A DNA stretch of 64,000 nt from Candidatus Koribacter versatilis Ellin345 (GCF_000014005.1 NC_008009.1:1922001-1986000), one strand, 5' to 3'. Shown: positions 1-8,760, numbered from the stretch's first letter. Program-made: numbers and translations. Notes: generated by a model not told the origin, from the letters alone.

Positions 1-1
1 T

Positions 2-826
2 TGGACGCGCGTAGTGCAGTACTTCGGCCGGAAGCACCTGGAAGAGGCGCAGGCCTATAAGCTGCTGCCGGGACTTCTGGATATCACGACGACGCTCGAT
101 CCACATCTCGTGGTGGCTTATCAGTTCGGGGCGTTCTTCCTTTCGCAGAAGCCGCCACAGGGCGCTGGTTCTCCCGATGCAGCCATCGCGCTGGTGAAGA
201 AAGGGATTGAAAACAATCCTGAATATTGGCGCCTGTATTACGACCTGGGATTCATCTACTGGCTGGAGAAAAAGGATCCTAAATCGGCGGCTGATGCATT
301 TGAAGCGGGCTCGAAGGTTCCCGGAGCTCAGCCGTGGATGCGTACTATGGCAGCTTCCATGGCCACTGGGGCGAACGATCTTGCGACTGCCCGCACACTG
401 TGGACGGAGATTCTGAACGATACGAAAGATCAGGATATCCGCGCGAATGCAATAAAGCGGTTGATGTGTGTGGATTCCGATGAGGTTGTGATCCAGATCC
501 AGAAATATGTGGATATGTTCAAAGAGCGTTCCGGACACAGTGCGTCCAGCATGCGAGAACTGGTCGATGCCGGTATATTCAATCGAGTTCCGGTCGACCC
601 TACGGGCAGGCCGTATGAGATCGATTCTTACGGCCGGGTTGTGGTCAAGGATCCCAAAGCCCTTCCATTCATCACCCAAGGGTTGCCGCACGGGCAGGAA
701 GTGAACTACATCTTCGACATCTACGCAATGCAGGAGCGCGGTAAGCGGCTTGAGGAAGAGAAGCGGAAAAAAGAAGCGGAAGAGAAATCCTCGGGCTCCG
801 CATCGCGTCCAAATAATCAGCAATAG
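2..826 (+). CDS. TPR-type protein, 5' end outside window
   Basis: The reading frame is open from the first bases, so the gene almost certainly begins upstream; the first in-window start codon is GTG at 14. The visible 274 residues look like tetratricopeptide-type helical pairs (an AYQFGAFF helix, then NPEYWRLYYDLGFIYW and DPKSAADAFEAGS), which usually act as protein-protein scaffolds. A segment near residues 180-235 resembles the tail of pseudopilins ('DPTGRPYEIDSYGRVV'). The C terminus is a charged Lys/Glu stretch, probably coiled or disordered. It lies just upstream of lolA and the pilus operon, so a role in pilus or envelope assembly is plausible but only inferred from position. Confidence 0.75.
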   Translation, partial: WTRVVQYFGRKHLEEAQAYKLLPGLLDITTTLDPHLVVAYQFGAFFLSQKPPQGAGSPDAAIALVKKGIENNPEYWRLYYDLGFIYWLEKKDPKSAADAFEAGSKVPGAQPWMRTMAASMATGANDLATARTLWTEILNDTKDQDIRANAIKRLMCVDSDEVVIQIQKYVDMFKERSGHSASSMRELVDAGIFNRVPVDPTGRPYEIDSYGRVVVKDPKALPFITQGLPHGQEVNYIFDIYAMQERGKRLEEEKRKKEAEEKSSGSASRPNNQQ

Positions 827-839
827 CTCAGGAAGCCCA

Positions 840-1499
840 TTGAAATCTCTCTTCAAAAGCCTTGTATTCCTGCTCTTGGCATCGTTGGCATTCGCACAGA
901 CTGATATTAAGAAACTGGCCGAGGGCGTGGACCACCGCTACAACGACCTCCGCTCCATGAGTGCGCAGTTCTCCGAGCGCTACTCCGGCAACGGGATGGA
1001 ACGAGAAGAGACTGGCACACTGTCGTTGAAGAAGCCGGGGAAAATGCGCTGGGAGTACCAAAGTCCACGCGAAAAGCTGTTCGTTTCTGACGGCAAATTG
1101 GCCTGGTTTTACGTGCCCGGCGAGAAGCAAGTCCGCCAGGCGCAGGTCAAAAAATTGGACGATCTGCGATCGCCGCTACGCTACTTACTCGGACATACCA
1201 AGCTGGAAAAGGAATTCACGGGACTTTCGCTGGCGCCGGACGTCAAACCAGCGGTGGCGGGCAATACGGTTTTGCGCGGCATTCCTGTATCAATGGCGGA
1301 CCGCGTGAGCCAGGTGCTTCTCGAGATCACTCCGGAGCATCGTATTGCGCGCATCGTGGTGAGCGAACTCGACGGCTCGACAACGGAGTTCACGTTCAGC
1401 CAGGAACAGGACAATCCCTCACTGGCGGACAGTAGTTTCGAATTCAAGCCGCCGGCGGGAGTGGAGATACTGCAAGGCAGTGAATTGACTGCGCCTTAA
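840..1499 (+). CDS. lolA: Outer-membrane lipoprotein carrier LolA
   Basis: The 219-residue product has an N-terminal signal peptide (KSLFKSLVFLLLASLAFAQ) followed by the LolA fold: 'MSAQFSERY', 'GTLSLKKPGKMRWEY' and 'FVSDGKLAWFYVPGEKQV' are typical of the family. LolA carries lipoproteins through the periplasm from LolCDE to the outer membrane. I chose the TTG at 840 because AGGAAG lies just upstream and the signal peptide begins there; an upstream in-frame ATG (750) would add a long basic tail overlapping the TPR gene. The gene starts 13 bases after the TPR gene ends and probably shares its transcript. The family call is strong; the start codon is moderately sure. Confidence 0.85.
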   Translation: MKSLFKSLVFLLLASLAFAQTDIKKLAEGVDHRYNDLRSMSAQFSERYSGNGMEREETGTLSLKKPGKMRWEYQSPREKLFVSDGKLAWFYVPGEKQVRQAQVKKLDDLRSPLRYLLGHTKLEKEFTGLSLAPDVKPAVAGNTVLRGIPVSMADRVSQVLLEITPEHRIARIVVSELDGSTTEFTFSQEQDNPSLADSSFEFKPPAGVEILQGSELTAP

Positions 1500-1576
1500 C
1501 AGTGCAAGAGATTCAGCAGCAAAGGCTTGCGGCTCAAGGTGGTAGACTGAACAGAGCAGCTTAACCCCGGAAAAAC

Positions 1577-2788
1577 ATGGCGGAATACGTCGTAAAGCTG
1601 GCCGACGAACGCGGCCGCATCCAGGAAAAAACCGAGAGCGCACACTCCGAGGCCGAGATCCGGGACCGCTTTTCGCAGGCCGGATACCTGGTGTACTCGG
1701 TCAAGGCGAGGGGTACAGCCGTTGGCATCCGCCTGCCGTTCCGCCGCAAGGTGAGCGCGCAACAGTTCCTAATCTTCAACCAGCAATTCCTGACATTAGT
1801 TCGCGCCGGACTGCCGATTGTGCAGTCGATGGAACTCCTGATGCGCCGGCAGAAGAACCAGTACTTTCAAAAGGTTCTTGAAGACGTTCGGGATCGGCTG
1901 AAGGGCGGCTCGTTGTTGTCGGAGGCGTTCGAGGCGCAGGGAATTTTCCCGAAGATCTATACGACGACTCTGCTCGCCGGCGAGAAGAGCGGCAACCTCG
2001 AAGAAGTAGTTGGCCGTTACATTGCGTTCCAGCGTCTACTGCTTTCATTCCGTAAGAAGCTGATTGCATCGCTGATCTATCCATCCATTCTCGTCTGCGG
2101 CGTGGTGGTGCTGTTCTCCATGCTGATTACGTGGGTGGTTCCTCGATTCGCATTGTTATTCCAGGATTTAGGTTCGGACTTGCCGGCGATCACGAAGTTC
2201 GTTCTGGCGTTTGGTAATAACGCGCAGACTTGGGCACCGTTCGTCCTGGTCGGCGCAATTGTGTTGGCGATCGTTTTTTTTCGTTGGAAGAAAACCGAGT
2301 CCGGTTCGCTGATGTGGGACCGGTTCATGATGTCGCTACCGATTTTCGGACAGATTTGGCTGAAGTCGCAGGTGTCGACATTCTCGCGCATGTTGTCCAC
2401 GTTGCTCGGCGGCGGCCTGCCGTTAGTGCCGTCGTTAGAGACGGCGGCGGCTTCGATTGGAAGCAAAACTTTGGCCCGGGGGATTCGTACGGCGAGCAAG
2501 AGCGTGCGTGAGGGCAGATCGCTGGCCCGGAGCCTGGAAGCGACGGCAGCGTTTCCGGATTTGTCGGTAGAGATGATTGAAGTGGGCGAGTCCACGGGCG
2601 CGTTGCCGCAAATGCTGGTGTCGGTGGCGGAGTTCTACGAAGAAGACGTGCAGAACGCGCTGGCGGCGGCGATGTCGCTGGTGGAGCCGGTAATCCTGAT
2701 CATCATGGGCATGGTCGTGGGGTTCATCCTGATAGCACTCTATCTGCCGATTTTCAGCATCGGAATGGGCGGGGCTGCGGGACACTAG
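1577..2788 (+). CDS. pilC: Type IV pilus inner-membrane platform protein PilC
   Basis: A 403-residue GspF/PilC-family protein, the inner-membrane platform that couples the pilus ATPase to pilin assembly. Two GspF repeats are visible: the first around residues 60-190 ('FNQQFLTLVRAGLPIVQSMELL', 'LLAGEKSGNLEEVV'), the second around 265-395 ('STFSRMLSTLLGGGLPLVPSLE', 'MIEVGESTGALPQML'). Membrane segments are predicted near residues 165-189, 219-235 and 370-395. The length matches the family. The start is ATG preceded by GGAAAAAC. It lies nine bases before pilB, as in many pilus operons, and both should be co-transcribed. Confidence 0.93.
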   Translation: MAEYVVKLADERGRIQEKTESAHSEAEIRDRFSQAGYLVYSVKARGTAVGIRLPFRRKVSAQQFLIFNQQFLTLVRAGLPIVQSMELLMRRQKNQYFQKVLEDVRDRLKGGSLLSEAFEAQGIFPKIYTTTLLAGEKSGNLEEVVGRYIAFQRLLLSFRKKLIASLIYPSILVCGVVVLFSMLITWVVPRFALLFQDLGSDLPAITKFVLAFGNNAQTWAPFVLVGAIVLAIVFFRWKKTESGSLMWDRFMMSLPIFGQIWLKSQVSTFSRMLSTLLGGGLPLVPSLETAAASIGSKTLARGIRTASKSVREGRSLARSLEATAAFPDLSVEMIEVGESTGALPQMLVSVAEFYEEDVQNALAAAMSLVEPVILIIMGMVVGFILIALYLPIFSIGMGGAAGH

Positions 2789-2797
2789 AGGGGTTTG

Positions 2798-4438
2798 ATG
2801 GCAGAGAACACAGCAATTTTCGTCAACAACGCGACCACCGCAGCCAAGGAAGAAGAGCGCGGACGCGATCTCGCGCGGCGCTATCGCTGCGAGTTCGTGG
2901 ACCTGAAGTCGTTTCGGATGCACCAGGACCTGTTCCGCAAGATTCCAGTGGAACTGATGTTTCGCTATAACTTCATCCCTCTGGAAGAACTGCCGGACGG
3001 CCGCCTCGAAATCGCGATCGACGATCCCAGCCGGCTGATGATGATTGACGAAGTCGGTTTGCTGTTGCGGCGCGAGATCGTGACCAAGGTTTCGACGCTC
3101 TCCCAGATCACCGACATCCTGAAGAAGACGGAGCAGTCGCAGCGCGTTCTGGAAGAGGCGAGCGAAGACTTCGCCGTCCACGTTATTCGCGACGACGACG
3201 AGTCCGACGAAACCATCTCGATCGAGAAGTTGACGGCGGAAGGGGACATGAGCCCCATCATCCGCCTGGTGGACACGACCATCTTTACCGCGTTGCAACG
3301 GCGTGCGTCCGATATTCATATCGAGACGCAAGATGAATCCGTGATCATTAAGTACCGTATTGACGGCGTGCTACAGAAGGCGATGCAACCGATCGCGAAG
3401 GAACACCACTCGACGATCATCTCGCGTATCAAGGTCATGAGCGAGTTGGATATAGCCGAGCGTCGTGTACCGCAGGACGGGCGCTTCCGCGTACGCTACC
3501 TGGGCCGCCAGATTGATTTCCGCGTTTCCATCATGCCGTCTATCCACGGCGAAGACGCGGTGCTCCGTGTGCTCGACAAAGAGAGCATGAGCGAGAAGTT
3601 CCACAAGCTGACGCTTGATGTGGTCGGGTTCAGCGAGGACCACATCAAGACGTTTCGCCGGTACATCAACGAGCCGTACGGCATGGTGCTGGTGACGGGG
3701 CCTACCGGTTCCGGCAAGACGACGACCCTTTACGCTGCGCTGAATGAAATCAAGACGGAAGAAGACAAGCTGATCACGATTGAAGATCCGGTCGAATACC
3801 AGATCCGCGGCGTTACGCAGATTCCGGTGAACGAGAAAAAGGGTCTGACTTTCGCTCGCGGCCTGCGTTCGATTCTGCGTCACGATCCGGACAAGATCAT
3901 GGTCGGCGAAATCCGCGACACCGAGACGGCACAAATCGCGATTCAGTCCGCGCTGACCGGTCACCTTGTGTTCACGACAGTCCACGCGAACAACGTGGTG
4001 GACGTACTGGGGCGGTTCCTGAACATGGGCGTGGAGGCCTACAACTTTGTGTCGGCACTGAATTGCATCCTGGCGCAGCGGTTGGTGCGCGTCATCTGCG
4101 ACCACTGCAAGCGCAAGGTGCGCTACGACCTCGAAACCCTGGAGAACAGCGGTCTCAACCCGGCAGAGTGGGGAGACTTTGAATTCAGCGAGGGCCCGGG
4201 CTGTATCGAGTGCGCCGGCACCGGGTTCCGCGGCCGAACGGCGATCCATGAACTACTTGAACTGACCGATCGGATTCGCGAAATGATTCTCGACAAGAAG
4301 CCGAGCTCGGAGATCCGCAAGGCGGCGCGCGAGGACGGCATGATTTTCCTGCGCGAGTCGGCGCTGGCGAAGCTGCGCGATGGGATCACGACGCTACGCG
4401 AAATCAATAAGGTCACGTTCATCGAGGCCTCGAGATAA
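2798..4438 (+). CDS. pilB: Type IV pilus assembly ATPase PilB/GspE
   Basis: A 546-residue secretion ATPase that powers pilus extension. It shows Walker A GPTGSGKT at 301-308, Walker B region KIMVGEIRD at 366-374, the His box GHLVFTTVHAN at 388-398, and a zinc tetracysteine (C434, C437, C469, C472). The N-terminal region before residue 120 keeps only the second half of an MshEN/GspE_N domain ('LMFRYNFIPL...LEIAIDDP'); I see no clear RLGxxL-type c-di-GMP motif. ATG at 2798 was chosen over the TTG three bases upstream because AGGGG is better spaced from it. It follows pilC and is followed two bases later by the pilM-pilN fusion, indicating one operon. Confidence 0.93.
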   Translation: MAENTAIFVNNATTAAKEEERGRDLARRYRCEFVDLKSFRMHQDLFRKIPVELMFRYNFIPLEELPDGRLEIAIDDPSRLMMIDEVGLLLRREIVTKVSTLSQITDILKKTEQSQRVLEEASEDFAVHVIRDDDESDETISIEKLTAEGDMSPIIRLVDTTIFTALQRRASDIHIETQDESVIIKYRIDGVLQKAMQPIAKEHHSTIISRIKVMSELDIAERRVPQDGRFRVRYLGRQIDFRVSIMPSIHGEDAVLRVLDKESMSEKFHKLTLDVVGFSEDHIKTFRRYINEPYGMVLVTGPTGSGKTTTLYAALNEIKTEEDKLITIEDPVEYQIRGVTQIPVNEKKGLTFARGLRSILRHDPDKIMVGEIRDTETAQIAIQSALTGHLVFTTVHANNVVDVLGRFLNMGVEAYNFVSALNCILAQRLVRVICDHCKRKVRYDLETLENSGLNPAEWGDFEFSEGPGCIECAGTGFRGRTAIHELLELTDRIREMILDKKPSSEIRKAAREDGMIFLRESALAKLRDGITTLREINKVTFIEASR

Positions 4439-4440
4439 GA

Positions 4441-6081
4441 ATGTTGAAAGGGAACAATCAAGGCGGCCGTCCACTTCTGGCGTGCGAGATCACGCGCACC
4501 CAGGTGTTTGCGACGCGCTGGGCCGAAAAAACTACTGGCGTCGAGGTACTGCAAGTACGCACGATTCCGGGCGGTGTCTCTCCGAATTTGACGAGTCAGA
4601 ACGTTTCGGACGCAGGCGCGCTTAAGAGCGTGGTGGCGGATGCGTTGCAGGCCAGCGGCGCCCGCACCAAGGACGTGACTCTCATCGTTCCTGACGCCGC
4701 CGTTCGCGTTGCGCTTCTCGATTTCGATACGCTTCCTGAAAAGAAGCAGGAAGCCGATGCGGTGGTGCGCTTTCGACTGAAGAAGTCATTGCCGTTCGAA
4801 GTAGACCGCGCAGCCATTTCCTACCACGCTCAGCCGAATGGCACGACATTGCGCGTGCTCGTGTGCGTGATGTTGAACTCGGTGCTGCACGAGTACGAGT
4901 CTGCAGTGCGCGACGCAGGATTTTTGCCGGGTGTCGTTCTGCCATCGACCCTGGCAGCGCTGGGCAATGTAAGTGTTGACGCTCCCACGATGGTCGTGAA
5001 AATCGCAGACGGGACCACGACGATCGCGATTCTCGATCAGGGACGCCTGCAGCTTTATCGAACTCTCGACCACGGCTCTCCCGACGTGGAGCCAGCCTCG
5101 TTGGCGCATGATATCTACCCGTCGGTCGTGTTCTTTCAAGACACCTACGGCGTACCGATCGAGAAGATCTACGTTTCCGGAGCGAATAACTTCGCTGCTG
5201 TGGCGCCGCATCTTGCGCAGGAGACAGCGGCGGAAATAGAAGAACTCGACAATCCCGTGTTCGCAGGACTGAATCCCGGCACATTGCCGAAGAGCATGCT
5301 TGCTGGCGTGCTGGGTTCAGGGCTGACGAAGACCAGGATCAACCTGGCGAGCGAGCCCTACGAGGACGCGAAGCTGTACCTGGCGCGCTTCGGGACAATT
5401 GCTGCAGCGCTCTTGCTGGTTGCGGTGGGGCTGTTGTGGTTCACGATTCACAGTGTTCGGCGCTCGAGCGACATCAATCGGAAGTTGTCTGCCGTGCGAG
5501 GGCAGATCGACACACTCGACCGGGAAAGGGTCCTGGCCGAGAAGATGCTCGCCCTGCCGCAGAACCATGGCACTGTGAATAAATCGGAGTTCTTGAACAG
5601 CGTCTTTGCGCGTAAGGCGTTTTCGTGGACGACGGTTTTCTCCGACATGGAGAAGATCATGCCGCCGGGGCTGCACGTGGTTTCGATCGCGCCGGAACTC
5701 GACGCGCAGAACCAATTGAAAGTACAGATTGTTGTGGCAGGTGAGAACCGAGACCGGGCGATCACACTGGTGCGAAATATGGAGCAGACGCCGCGGTTCC
5801 GCGATGTGATCCTGCGAAGCGACATACAAAATACGGTGCTAGGTGGCACTAGCGCTGAAGATCGCGATCCGATCCGTTTCGACATCGTTGCGCAGTATCT
5901 GCCTTCGGCGCCGAATCCGGCGCCACCAGCGAGCGGAGTCGCGTCGAAGGCAGAAGATGCGCCGTCCGCAGCGAGCGCAGAGCCTAAGGCTGCCGAGGCA
6001 TCGGCAGGTCCGGCGCCAGCACAACCTGCTGCCCAGCCGAAGCCGCAGACCGTCGCCAGAAAGGCGGGAGCACAACGATGA
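4441..6081 (+). CDS. pilM: PilM-PilN fusion, pilus alignment subcomplex
   Basis: A 546-residue protein that appears to join two normally separate pilus proteins. Residues about 10-290 are a PilM-type actin-like domain ('VLVCVMLNSVLHEY', 'MVVKIADGTTTIAILDQGR', 'IYVSGANNF'). Residues 299-490 are PilN-like, beginning with the typical 'RINLASEPY', a single membrane helix at about 318-338, a coiled segment (340-370) and a ferredoxin-like periplasmic fold. The C terminus from 490 is an Ala/Pro-rich linker. PilM normally binds the short cytoplasmic tail of PilN; fusion would make that contact permanent. The stop overlaps the pilO start by ATGA, so translation is coupled. Domain calls come from my reading of the sequence. 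Confidence 0.85.
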   Translation: MLKGNNQGGRPLLACEITRTQVFATRWAEKTTGVEVLQVRTIPGGVSPNLTSQNVSDAGALKSVVADALQASGARTKDVTLIVPDAAVRVALLDFDTLPEKKQEADAVVRFRLKKSLPFEVDRAAISYHAQPNGTTLRVLVCVMLNSVLHEYESAVRDAGFLPGVVLPSTLAALGNVSVDAPTMVVKIADGTTTIAILDQGRLQLYRTLDHGSPDVEPASLAHDIYPSVVFFQDTYGVPIEKIYVSGANNFAAVAPHLAQETAAEIEELDNPVFAGLNPGTLPKSMLAGVLGSGLTKTRINLASEPYEDAKLYLARFGTIAAALLLVAVGLLWFTIHSVRRSSDINRKLSAVRGQIDTLDRERVLAEKMLALPQNHGTVNKSEFLNSVFARKAFSWTTVFSDMEKIMPPGLHVVSIAPELDAQNQLKVQIVVAGENRDRAITLVRNMEQTPRFRDVILRSDIQNTVLGGTSAEDRDPIRFDIVAQYLPSAPNPAPPASGVASKAEDAPSAASAEPKAAEASAGPAPAQPAAQPKPQTVARKAGAQR

Positions 6082-6614
6082 CAGTTCGTGAGATTCGCCG
6101 GGTAATGAATGTCGTCCTCGGTGCGTTGCTATTGGTGATCCTGGTGTGCGTCGGCATACTGCTCTCACCGCTGGCGAAATCCCGGTCGCAGCGTGAAGCC
6201 GATTTGCAGGAAATGCAGGCGCAGTTCAAGGACAAAGAGCGCGAACTCGGCCCGTCGCACGGGATCGACAATAAGATCGGCGCAGCGGCAGTCGATATCG
6301 GGAGCTTCTACAAGGACCGCCTCCCGGCGCAGTACTCGCAGATTGACACCGCCCTGGTGAAGGCTGGCCAGGATTCCGGAGTGCAACTGCAAGGCATCTC
6401 ATTTAAGGCCGAGAAGAAGATGGTGGACGACCTGCAGAGGGTCGATATTCTTTTGACCATCTCCGGGCCGTATGTGAACGATGTAAAGTTCATCAACGCG
6501 GTGGAACGTAACAAGGTATTTTTCGTGATCAGCAGCGTCCAATTAGGTGGCAGCAGCAATGGCGTCCAGTTGCAGGTAAAGGCCGAGACCTATTTGAAGA
6601 CGGGAGCGGCATAA
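6078..6614 (+). CDS. pilO: PilO-like pilus alignment protein
   Basis: A 178-residue bitopic inner-membrane protein: short cytoplasmic tail, membrane helix at about 12-32, a coiled region (36-58), then a compact periplasmic domain ending 'LQVKAETYLK'. This architecture, its length and its place directly after PilM-PilN fit PilO, which pairs with PilN to align the pilus ATPase with the outer-membrane secretin. The ATG overlaps the previous stop by four bases. Sequence identity to classical PilO is low by eye, so the assignment rests largely on architecture and gene order. Confidence 0.75.
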   Translation: MTVREIRRVMNVVLGALLLVILVCVGILLSPLAKSRSQREADLQEMQAQFKDKERELGPSHGIDNKIGAAAVDIGSFYKDRLPAQYSQIDTALVKAGQDSGVQLQGISFKAEKKMVDDLQRVDILLTISGPYVNDVKFINAVERNKVFFVISSVQLGGSSNGVQLQVKAETYLKTGAA

Positions 6615-6615
6615 G

Positions 6616-7173
6616 GTGAGAGTCGGCGCAGAAAGCAAGAAGAAGACGATTGTCGCGATCACGCTCTTTTCGCTGGCGCTGTTGGCGGTCGTCTATGAAC
6701 TGTGGCCACCATCGCAACCAGCAGCAACACCGGCTACCACAGGTGCGGAGACGAAAGGGCACGTCAGCCCAGTCTTCTCGAAGCTCGATCCATCGTTGCG
6801 GCTGGATTTGTTGAAGGGCAGTGAAGAAGTGGCGTACAGCGGATCGGGGCGCGATATTTTCCATTCGGCAGCGGCACCGGATATTCCGAAACCAGACGAT
6901 CCGATCAGAGGCCGGGATGAAACTAAGGCGACTCCGCCACCGCCCGCTGTGCACCAGAATCCTCCGATCCCTTTGAAGTTCTATGGTTTCGCCAGCAGCA
7001 ACAACAAGAAGCAGATTTTTCTCGCGCAGGGTGAAGACGTTTTCGTCGCCAAGGAAGGCGATATCGTGAAGGGCCGCTATAAGGTCCTGCGCGTTGGCGA
7101 TAAGAACGTTGAGATCCAGGATGTGCTGCAGAACTATTCGCAGCAGATTCCACTGACGCTGCCGAATTCGTAG
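6616..7173 (+). CDS. PilP/GspC-like periplasmic pilus protein
   Basis: A 185-residue protein with an N-terminal membrane helix (about 10-29), a Pro-rich linker, and a C-terminal small beta domain ('IPLKFYGFASSNNKKQIFLAQGEDVFVAKEGDIV...YKVLRVGDKNVEIQD') resembling the homology region of GspC and PilP, which links the inner-membrane complex to the secretin. It starts with GTG one base after pilO ends. PilP is usually a lipoprotein, but there is no lipobox cysteine here and the anchor looks like an uncleaved helix, as in GspC. The family is likely, while the exact name is uncertain. Confidence 0.65.
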   Translation: MRVGAESKKKTIVAITLFSLALLAVVYELWPPSQPAATPATTGAETKGHVSPVFSKLDPSLRLDLLKGSEEVAYSGSGRDIFHSAAAPDIPKPDDPIRGRDETKATPPPPAVHQNPPIPLKFYGFASSNNKKQIFLAQGEDVFVAKEGDIVKGRYKVLRVGDKNVEIQDVLQNYSQQIPLTLPNS

Positions 7174-7174
7174 T

Positions 7175-8119
7175 ATGCCGAGTGAATTGCACAATTCGGA
7201 ACAAGGGCTGAAGCGCCGCTCGTTCCGTGCCGAGAGCGGCTACATGCTGCTCATCCTGATGTTCTTTGTTGCCCTGCTCACTTTCAGCTTGATGGCAGTG
7301 CTGCCGAAGGTGGTGCAGCAGGTGAAGCGCGACCGCGAAGAAGAGATGATCCATCGCGGCACCGAGTACGCACGGGCGGTCAAGAAGTTCTACAAGAAGT
7401 TCAATCGCTACCCGAATTCCCTGCAAGATCTCGAGAACACCAACAACCTTCGGTTCATCCGGCGCCGCTACAAAGACCCGATGACGAAGGACGGAAACTG
7501 GCGGCTCCTGCATATCACGGATGTCCAACAGGGAGTTGCGAATCCGAACTTTGGGGTGAGCCAGGCGTCGAACTTCAATCCCTTGGGCGGCGGCCCCGGA
7601 AGCCAGAATCCGACGGGAATCGCGCAGGTTCGTCCGGGAGCACAGGGCGGCGACACGAGCGGCAATGCACAGGACCAACCGACGGTCGGCGTGGCCCCTG
7701 ACGGGTCGCAAGGGCAAAATCCGCCGGGCGGCACAGCGACTACCGGTTCAACCACCGATCCGGGCCAGTCTGGCCAAGCGCTGCAGAACCCCGGTCTCGG
7801 CGGGCAGCCCGGGCAGACCTACGGTGCCGGCGGCATTGTCGGCGTTGCGAGCATGAGCAAAGGCAAGAGCATCCGCGAGTTCAACAACAAGTCGAACTAC
7901 AACAAGTGGATGTTTATCTACGATCCCACGCAAGACCGCGGCATGCTGCTGAAGGGGCCCTACAATCCTCAGGCGTTTATCGGTGGATCGAATGTCGGCG
8001 GTACTGCACCTGGAGCCATGTCGCCGAATGGAATGTCGCCGATAGGCACGCAGCAACCGACGCAGCAGAACGGGCCGGGCAATCAAATGCCGCCGGACCA
8101 GAACGCGCCGCCACAGTAA
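7175..8119 (+). CDS. Degenerate pseudopilin-like protein with Gly/Pro/Gln tail
   Basis: A 314-residue protein with a pilin-like N terminus (AESGYMLLILMFFVALLTFSLMAVL, residues about 19-43) followed by a helix and 'FYKKFNRYPNSLQDL', typical of GspG-type pseudopilins. The processing consensus is poor: Tyr follows the Gly, and there is no Glu at mature position 5, so prepilin peptidase cleavage is doubtful. Residues about 130-230 and 265-314 are low-complexity Gly, Pro, Gln and Asn, probably disordered. It is the last gene of the pilus operon, starting one base after the previous stop. It may be a minor pilus component or a membrane-anchored accessory protein. Confidence 0.7.
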   Translation: MPSELHNSEQGLKRRSFRAESGYMLLILMFFVALLTFSLMAVLPKVVQQVKRDREEEMIHRGTEYARAVKKFYKKFNRYPNSLQDLENTNNLRFIRRRYKDPMTKDGNWRLLHITDVQQGVANPNFGVSQASNFNPLGGGPGSQNPTGIAQVRPGAQGGDTSGNAQDQPTVGVAPDGSQGQNPPGGTATTGSTTDPGQSGQALQNPGLGGQPGQTYGAGGIVGVASMSKGKSIREFNNKSNYNKWMFIYDPTQDRGMLLKGPYNPQAFIGGSNVGGTAPGAMSPNGMSPIGTQQPTQQNGPGNQMPPDQNAPPQ

Positions 8120-8143
8120 ACTCAAAACGGTGAGAGTAAGAAA

Positions 8144-8165
8144 AACCCCGTCCGCAGACGGGGTT
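8144..8165. terminator. Intrinsic terminator hairpin, convergent genes
   Basis: The nine-base stem AACCCCGTC (8144-8152) pairs with GACGGGGTT (8157-8165) around the loop CGCA. On the minus strand it is followed by five T residues, making it a good terminator for erpA; on the plus strand the T run is weak (TTCTCATTT), but it lies just after the pilus operon and may serve both. Confidence 0.8.
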
Positions 8166-8187
8166 CTCATTTGAAACTGATTTCGGG

Positions 8188-8559
8188 TTACACGCTGAAG
8201 GAGGAGCCGCAGCCGCAGGTGCTCTTCACGTTCGGGTTTTCGAACTTGAAGCCGGCGCCTTCGAGTGTCTCGACGTAGTCAACAACGGCGCCGTTCAGGT
8301 AGACAACCGAGGTTGCGTCAATGTAGACCTTCAGGCCGTCGAATTCGTAGACCTTGTCCATGAGACCGGCGCTGGTCTCGAAGTTCATCGAGTAGGAGAA
8401 GCCGGAGCATCCGCCGCCGACCACACCCACGCGCAATCCCGCAGGAACGGGGTTCTGCTGGGACATGATCTCCTTTACCTTCGCAACGGCGTTCGGCGTC
8501 AGGTTGAGAGGTGCGCTCTTCGTCGGGGTCGTGGTGTTCGGGGTAGCAGTGGTTGCCAT
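8188..8559 (-). CDS. erpA: A-type iron-sulfur cluster carrier (ErpA/IscA/HesB family)
   Basis: A 123-residue protein with a Thr/Pro-rich N-terminal extension and a complete A-type carrier domain: 'LTPNAVAKVKEIM', GGGCSGFSY, and the C-terminal CGCGSSF that supplies the other two conserved cysteines. These proteins bind and pass 2Fe-2S or 4Fe-4S clusters to apo-enzymes. Two ATGs are close together; I prefer 8559 because AGGAG lies nine bases upstream, whereas for the ATG at 8568 the same AGGAG is only one base away. It stands alone between the pilus operon (convergent) and a small membrane protein gene (divergent). Whether it is ErpA or another A-type member cannot be told from sequence alone. 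Confidence 0.88.
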   Translation of the reverse strand: MATTATPNTTTPTKSAPLNLTPNAVAKVKEIMSQQNPVPAGLRVGVVGGGCSGFSYSMNFETSAGLMDKVYEFDGLKVYIDATSVVYLNGAVVDYVETLEGAGFKFENPNVKSTCGCGSSFSV

Positions 8560-8589
8560 TGTTGCCATTCTCCTCGGGTGGTCTGCTTG

Positions 8590-8598
8590 ATTATACCA
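8590..8598 (-). promoter_or_regulatory. Extended -10 promoter for erpA
   Basis: On the minus strand TGGTATAAT gives a perfect -10 hexamer (TATAAT, 8595-8590) with the TGn extension. There is no good -35, as expected for an extended -10 promoter. Initiation would fall near 8583, leaving about 24 bases before the preferred ATG at 8559. Confidence 0.5.
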
Positions 8599-8747
8599 AA
8601 CCGGGCCAAATCGCCCGGAAATCCGCAGAAACTCAATATTTAGATGGACAAGCTGCGGGAGAGTCGCAGAAATTTTTGGCCCAAAACGGTCCCACCTCCG
8701 TGTGGGAACTCTGAAATAAATGAGCGTCGCCAACTCTGGACTGGGCA

Positions 8748-8753
8748 TATAAT
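8748..8753 (+). promoter_or_regulatory. Possible -10 element for the 8898 gene
   Basis: A perfect TATAAT hexamer on the plus strand, about 145 bases upstream of the small membrane protein gene. No convincing -35 lies at the right distance, so this is a candidate only. Confidence 0.35.
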
Positions 8754-8760
8754 CCCCAAC

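Noticed and set aside
2435-4249. Two long antisense frames (about 295 codons each) opposite pilC and pilB
   Set aside because: They are shadows created by the GC-rich codon pattern of the pilus genes; their translations are rich in Arg, His and Gln and show no family motif or ribosome site.
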